DNA of 64,000 nucleotides, from the NCBI GenBank assembly GCA_016218365.1, contig JACREF010000009.1, positions 62,001 to 126,000 of the forward strand, written 5' to 3'. Position numbers and translations under genes: made by a program. This DNA is from Gammaproteobacteria bacterium (GTDB lineage: Bacteria > Pseudomonadota > Gammaproteobacteria > SZUA-140). Positions 63,631 through 64,000 of the stretch are shown in pieces (positions within the stretch are counted from its first letter, which is position 1; every line of letters starts with the position of its first letter). Below the pieces are notes generated by a model. The model made no database searches. It was not told where the DNA came from and worked only from the letters and a program-made list of their open reading frames with translations.

Positions 63631-64000
63631 ATGTACGACACATCCAAAAGATTCGTATTTGATGACTGGGCCCAACTGGCGGCGACGGATCCCGAGGCCT
63701 TTGAACTCAGGCGCAAGCGGGCCATCCAGGCCCTGCTGACGCAGGCACCGGCAGATATTCGCCGCCGGCTGGAGGGCTTGCAATGGAAGGTCGACATGGT
63801 GCGTCAGCGCAGTCGTGATCCGCAACATGCCTGTGCCCAGCTGTTTTCGATGATGTGGGATTCGGTGTATGGCGGCGATGGCCTGCTGAATGCCCTCAGC
63901 ATGGATGAAGAGACCTATCGGCAACGGGCCAGCAAACGGATGGGCGAGGCAACGTTGCTGTCCTTCAGTACCCATGTCAAGCGGCAGGAAACAGCGGACG
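63631..64000 (+). CDS. DUF3135-like protein (3' truncated by window edge)
   Basis: ATG at 63631 open to window end: MYDTSKRFVFDDWAQLAATDPEAFELRRKRAIQALLTQAPADIRRRLEGLQWKVDMVRQRS; absent from ORF track because no stop. Confidence 0.8.
   Translation, partial: MYDTSKRFVFDDWAQLAATDPEAFELRRKRAIQALLTQAPADIRRRLEGLQWKVDMVRQRSRDPQHACAQLFSMMWDSVYGGDGLLNALSMDEETYRQRASKRMGEATLLSFSTHVKRQETAD

Overview
The window is a GC-rich, mostly housekeeping segment of a gammaproteobacterial-type chromosome. Recognisable loci are: rpmE; glycolate oxidase genes split between glcF and glcDE; lptM-lysA; trmL; ntrBC; glnA; tusA with a short ThiI-like gene; glyQS; plsC; the rpsU-yqeY-dnaG-rpoD macromolecular synthesis operon; a CAU tRNA; an AlkC-like gene; glgP; a complete gspD-N type II secretion operon, with the 3' end of gspC about 44 kb away at the left edge; a TRAP transporter; uvrD; hemB; adk; ppa; and a DUF3135 gene cut by the right edge. 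One clear accessory island (about 33.66-39.97 kb) sits between the tRNA gene downstream of rpoD and the AlkC-like gene. It holds a 78-aa ORF of unknown function, a DUF6338-like membrane protein, and a 1464-aa NACHT/STAND-type NTPase with a long helical middle and a C-terminal PD-(D/E)XK-like nuclease signature. It is followed by a non-coding stretch packed with inverted repeats. This island is the best candidate for an undescribed system, probably defence. Other points for a second look are an adenylate kinase with a histone H1-like Lys/Ala tail, a two-box NtrC enhancer plus sigma-54 promoter for glnA, an NtrC-type palindrome upstream of ntrB, and a perfect terminator hairpin lying inside the 5' end of a nuclease ORF. 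All assignments come from reading translated motifs and sequence symmetry; no database search was run.
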